NCBI GenBank assembly: GCA_002319925.1
Contig: DCFP01000190.1
Span: 40,691-51,643 of the forward strand
Direction: 5' to 3'
Origin: Holophagaceae bacterium UBA1801
GTDB lineage: Bacteria > Acidobacteriota > Holophagae > Holophagales > Holophagaceae
Length of the DNA: 10,953 nucleotides
Below, in pieces: positions 9,083 through 10,953 of the stretch. The translations under genes were made by a program, and so were the position numbers. Position 1 is the stretch's first letter. Every line of letters begins with the position of its first letter. The notes beneath the pieces are model-generated. The model searched no databases. It saw nothing but the letters and a program-made list of their open reading frames with translations, and had not been told where the DNA came from.

Positions 9083-10134
9083 GCCAGACCTCCCTTCTTG
9101 CTGCGGGGCATCAACCCGGCTGCCCTGGCCAAGCCTTCCCAGCTGAATTCCCGTTCACCCATGAGACCTCGCTGCCGGAAGATGACGACGATCATGAGCA
9201 GCACGGAGAACACCACCATCCGCAGCCCCGGCAGACCATCCGTCTTCAGGAACAGGAAGTTGAGGGGTTCGTCCAGGAAGCGCATGGCTTCCATGAGGAC
9301 CGTTACGGCGATGGACGCGATGACGGAACCCGTGATGGAGCCGCTGCCGCCCAAGACGACGATCAAGAGAATGTTGAAGGTGAGCATGAAGCTGAACATC
9401 TTGGGGTCGATGGTAGTGATCATGTGACCCAGCAAAGCGCCGCCCACCCCCGCAATGAAGGCGGACAGGGTGAAGGACACGACCTTCACGCGGAAGACGT
9501 TCACGCCCATGGCCTCGGCCGCGATCTCGTCGTCGCGCACCGCCTTGAGCTGCCGCCCGTAACTCGAGTGCACCAAGCGGGACATGAAGAGAATGGCCAG
9601 CAGAGCCACGCCCCAGACCACCCAGGTGGTGGAGACCTTCGGGATGCTCTTTAGGCCCTGGGCCCCGTTGGTCCAGCTCTGGAGATTGGTGATGACCACG
9701 CGAATGATTTCGGAAAAACCGAGCGTCGCGATGCCCAGGTAGTCGTCACGGAGACGGAGCACCGGAAGGCCGATGATCAGGCCTGCAAGGGCCGCGCAGA
9801 TGCCGCCAGCAATCAGCGCGATGCCGAAGGGCAAGGTCAGTCCCTGGAGCCATGGCGCCAGGGGCTCCAGGAAGAAGTTCATGTCCTTGACATCGGGACT
9901 CATGGTCAAGATGGCGCTCACGTAAGCGCCCACGGCCATGAAGCCGGCGCTGCCCAGGGAGAAGAGTCCCGTGAAGCCGTTGACCAGGTTCAGCGAAAGA
10001 GCCAGGACGATGTATATGGCCGAGAGATTGAGAATGCGCATGGCATAGTTGCCCACCGTGCGGTCCGCCAGCCCGAGCAGCATTGCGAAGACCACCAGGG
10101 CCCCTAGGGTCAGGATGTTGTTGCGTGTCTTCAT
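9079..10134 (-). CDS. livM: Branched-chain amino acid ABC transporter permease LivM
   Basis: A 351-residue inner-membrane permease that forms half of the translocation channel. About eight to ten hydrophobic segments are visible. Family landmarks are NLVNGFTGLFSLGSAGFMAVGAY (50-71), the cytoplasmic coupling loop GRQLKAVRDDEIAAEAMG (193-210) that docks on the ATPases, and LGGSGSITGS (261-270). The frame is open upstream to 10293, but that extension is Ser/Arg-rich antisense-like sequence overlapping livH. The ATG at 10134, four bases after the livH stop, gives the usual LivM N-terminus with a first hydrophobic helix. The C-terminal 25 residues are basic and soluble. Confidence 0.92.
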   Translation of the reverse strand: MKTRNNILTLGALVVFAMLLGLADRTVGNYAMRILNLSAIYIVLALSLNLVNGFTGLFSLGSAGFMAVGAYVSAILTMSPDVKDMNFFLEPLAPWLQGLTLPFGIALIAGGICAALAGLIIGLPVLRLRDDYLGIATLGFSEIIRVVITNLQSWTNGAQGLKSIPKVSTTWVVWGVALLAILFMSRLVHSSYGRQLKAVRDDEIAAEAMGVNVFRVKVVSFTLSAFIAGVGGALLGHMITTIDPKMFSFMLTFNILLIVVLGGSGSITGSVIASIAVTVLMEAMRFLDEPLNFLFLKTDGLPGLRMVVFSVLLMIVVIFRQRGLMGEREFSWEGLARAAGLMPRSKKGGLA

Positions 10135-10138
10135 GTCA

Positions 10139-10953
10139 TCACACCTTGACCGTGAATCGCTTGCCCAGGAGCCCGGCGGGCTTGAGCAGCAGGACCAGAA
10201 TGAGGAGGACGAAGGAGAAGGCGTCCCGGTAACCCGTGAGCTGGGGCAAGAAGGCCGCGACCATGATCTCGATAAAGCCCAGCAGGAAGCCACCCAGCAC
10301 GGCGCCGCCGATGTTGCCGATGCCGCCGATGACCGCTGCGATGAAGCACTTGAGGCCGGGCATGATGCCCATCAGGGGATTGAGCTGTGGATATTTGATC
10401 GACCACATGATGCCGCCCAACGCCGCCAGCGCCGAGCCGATGCCGAAGGTGACGGAGATGACCTTGTCCACGCCGATGGCCATGAGACGGGAGGCTTCCA
10501 CGTCCGTGGACACGGCGCGCATGGCCATGCCGGTCTTCGTGCGATGCACCACGTAGAGCAGGACAACCAGCATGATGGCCGTGATCACGGGGATGAACAG
10601 GCTCACGGAGAGCACGGACACCGATCCCATGTTGACGACCGTATCGAAGAGAGGGATGGACGGGAAACTCTTGGGACGGCCCGAGAAGATCACCACGCCC
10701 AGGTTCTCGATGAGGAACGACGCGCCGATGGCGCTGATCATGAGCGAGATGCGCGGCGAATCCCGCAAGGGCCGGTAGGCCACGCGCTCCAGCCCGATCC
10801 CGAAGAGGGCCGTCAAGCCGATGGCGACGATGAAGGCCACCCACCAGGGCATGATCGCAGCGGCGATCAAGTAGAAGGCGACGTAGGAGCCGAGCATGAA
10901 GACATCGCCATGGGCGAAGTTGATGAGACGCAGGATGCCGTACACCATCGTGT
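10139..10953 (-). CDS. livH: Branched-chain amino acid ABC transporter permease LivH (5' end missing)
   Basis: The partner permease of LivM, of which 270 C-terminal residues are visible. The frame is still open at the right edge. The first visible residues read TMVYGILRLINFAHGDVFMLG, an internal LivH landmark normally 20-30 residues from the start, so the Met at 10948 is not the true start. Other family features are RPLRDSPRISLMISAIG, the coupling loop TKTGMAMRAVSTDVEASRLMAIG and AAVIGGIGNIGGAVLGG. It is first in the visible operon, four bases before livM. A periplasmic binding-protein gene, often upstream, would lie outside the window. Confidence 0.92.
   Translation of the reverse strand, partial: TMVYGILRLINFAHGDVFMLGSYVAFYLIAAAIMPWWVAFIVAIGLTALFGIGLERVAYRPLRDSPRISLMISAIGASFLIENLGVVIFSGRPKSFPSIPLFDTVVNMGSVSVLSVSLFIPVITAIMLVVLLYVVHRTKTGMAMRAVSTDVEASRLMAIGVDKVISVTFGIGSALAALGGIMWSIKYPQLNPLMGIMPGLKCFIAAVIGGIGNIGGAVLGGFLLGFIEIMVAAFLPQLTGYRDAFSFVLLILVLLLKPAGLLGKRFTVKV

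Noticed and set aside
10135..10293. N-terminal extension of LivM
   Set aside because: The added 53 residues are a Ser/Pro/Arg-rich off-frame reading of the livH 3' end and do not resemble any LivM N-terminus.

Overview
The window is GC-rich bacterial chromosome with tightly packed operons. It suggests a Gram-negative, facultatively or strictly anaerobic bacterium. The sequence of the molybdoenzyme and its cytochrome partner reminds me of Acidobacteriota such as Holophaga/Geothrix, or of deltaproteobacterial relatives, but that is recollection, not a search. There are nine real protein genes, two of them cut by the window edges, and no RNA gene, CRISPR array or insertion sequence that I can support.

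Layout. (1) 1-3005, minus strand: a two-gene redox operon. A NarI-like membrane cytochrome b with a C-terminal four-cysteine domain is followed two bases later by a molybdopterin oxidoreductase of the nitrate reductase (NasA/NapA-like) branch, which runs off the left edge. (2) 3006-3246: a divergent intergenic region with a perfect FNR-type box, TTGAT-N4-ATCAA. It is centred exactly 41.5 bases before the start site predicted from a -10 element, so the operon looks induced when oxygen is low. (3) 3247-5853, plus strand: a GT4-type glycosyltransferase and a B12-domain radical SAM protein, 30 bases apart. (4) 5854-6188: a gene-poor, relatively AT-rich gap with a possible 15-residue leader ORF, a 10-base palindrome and a -35-like hexamer. 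(5) 6189-7412, plus strand: a 12-helix MFS transporter. (6) 7413-7613: a convergent gap with two hairpins. (7) 7614-10953, minus strand: a branched-chain amino acid type ABC importer in the order livH-livM-livG-livF, with overlapping or nearly touching genes; livH is cut at the right edge and no binding-protein gene is visible.

How they work together. The cytochrome b probably takes electrons from the quinol pool and passes them to the molybdenum/4Fe-4S subunit, forming a minimal anaerobic reductase, most likely for nitrate. The glycosyltransferase and radical SAM protein look like a small sugar- or lipid-modification unit with unknown substrates. The MFS gene shares its strand but may be separately transcribed. 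The Liv genes form an ordinary amino acid uptake system. The most notable items are the FNR-controlled two-gene reductase with its unusual cytochrome and the uncharacterised glycosyltransferase/radical SAM pair.
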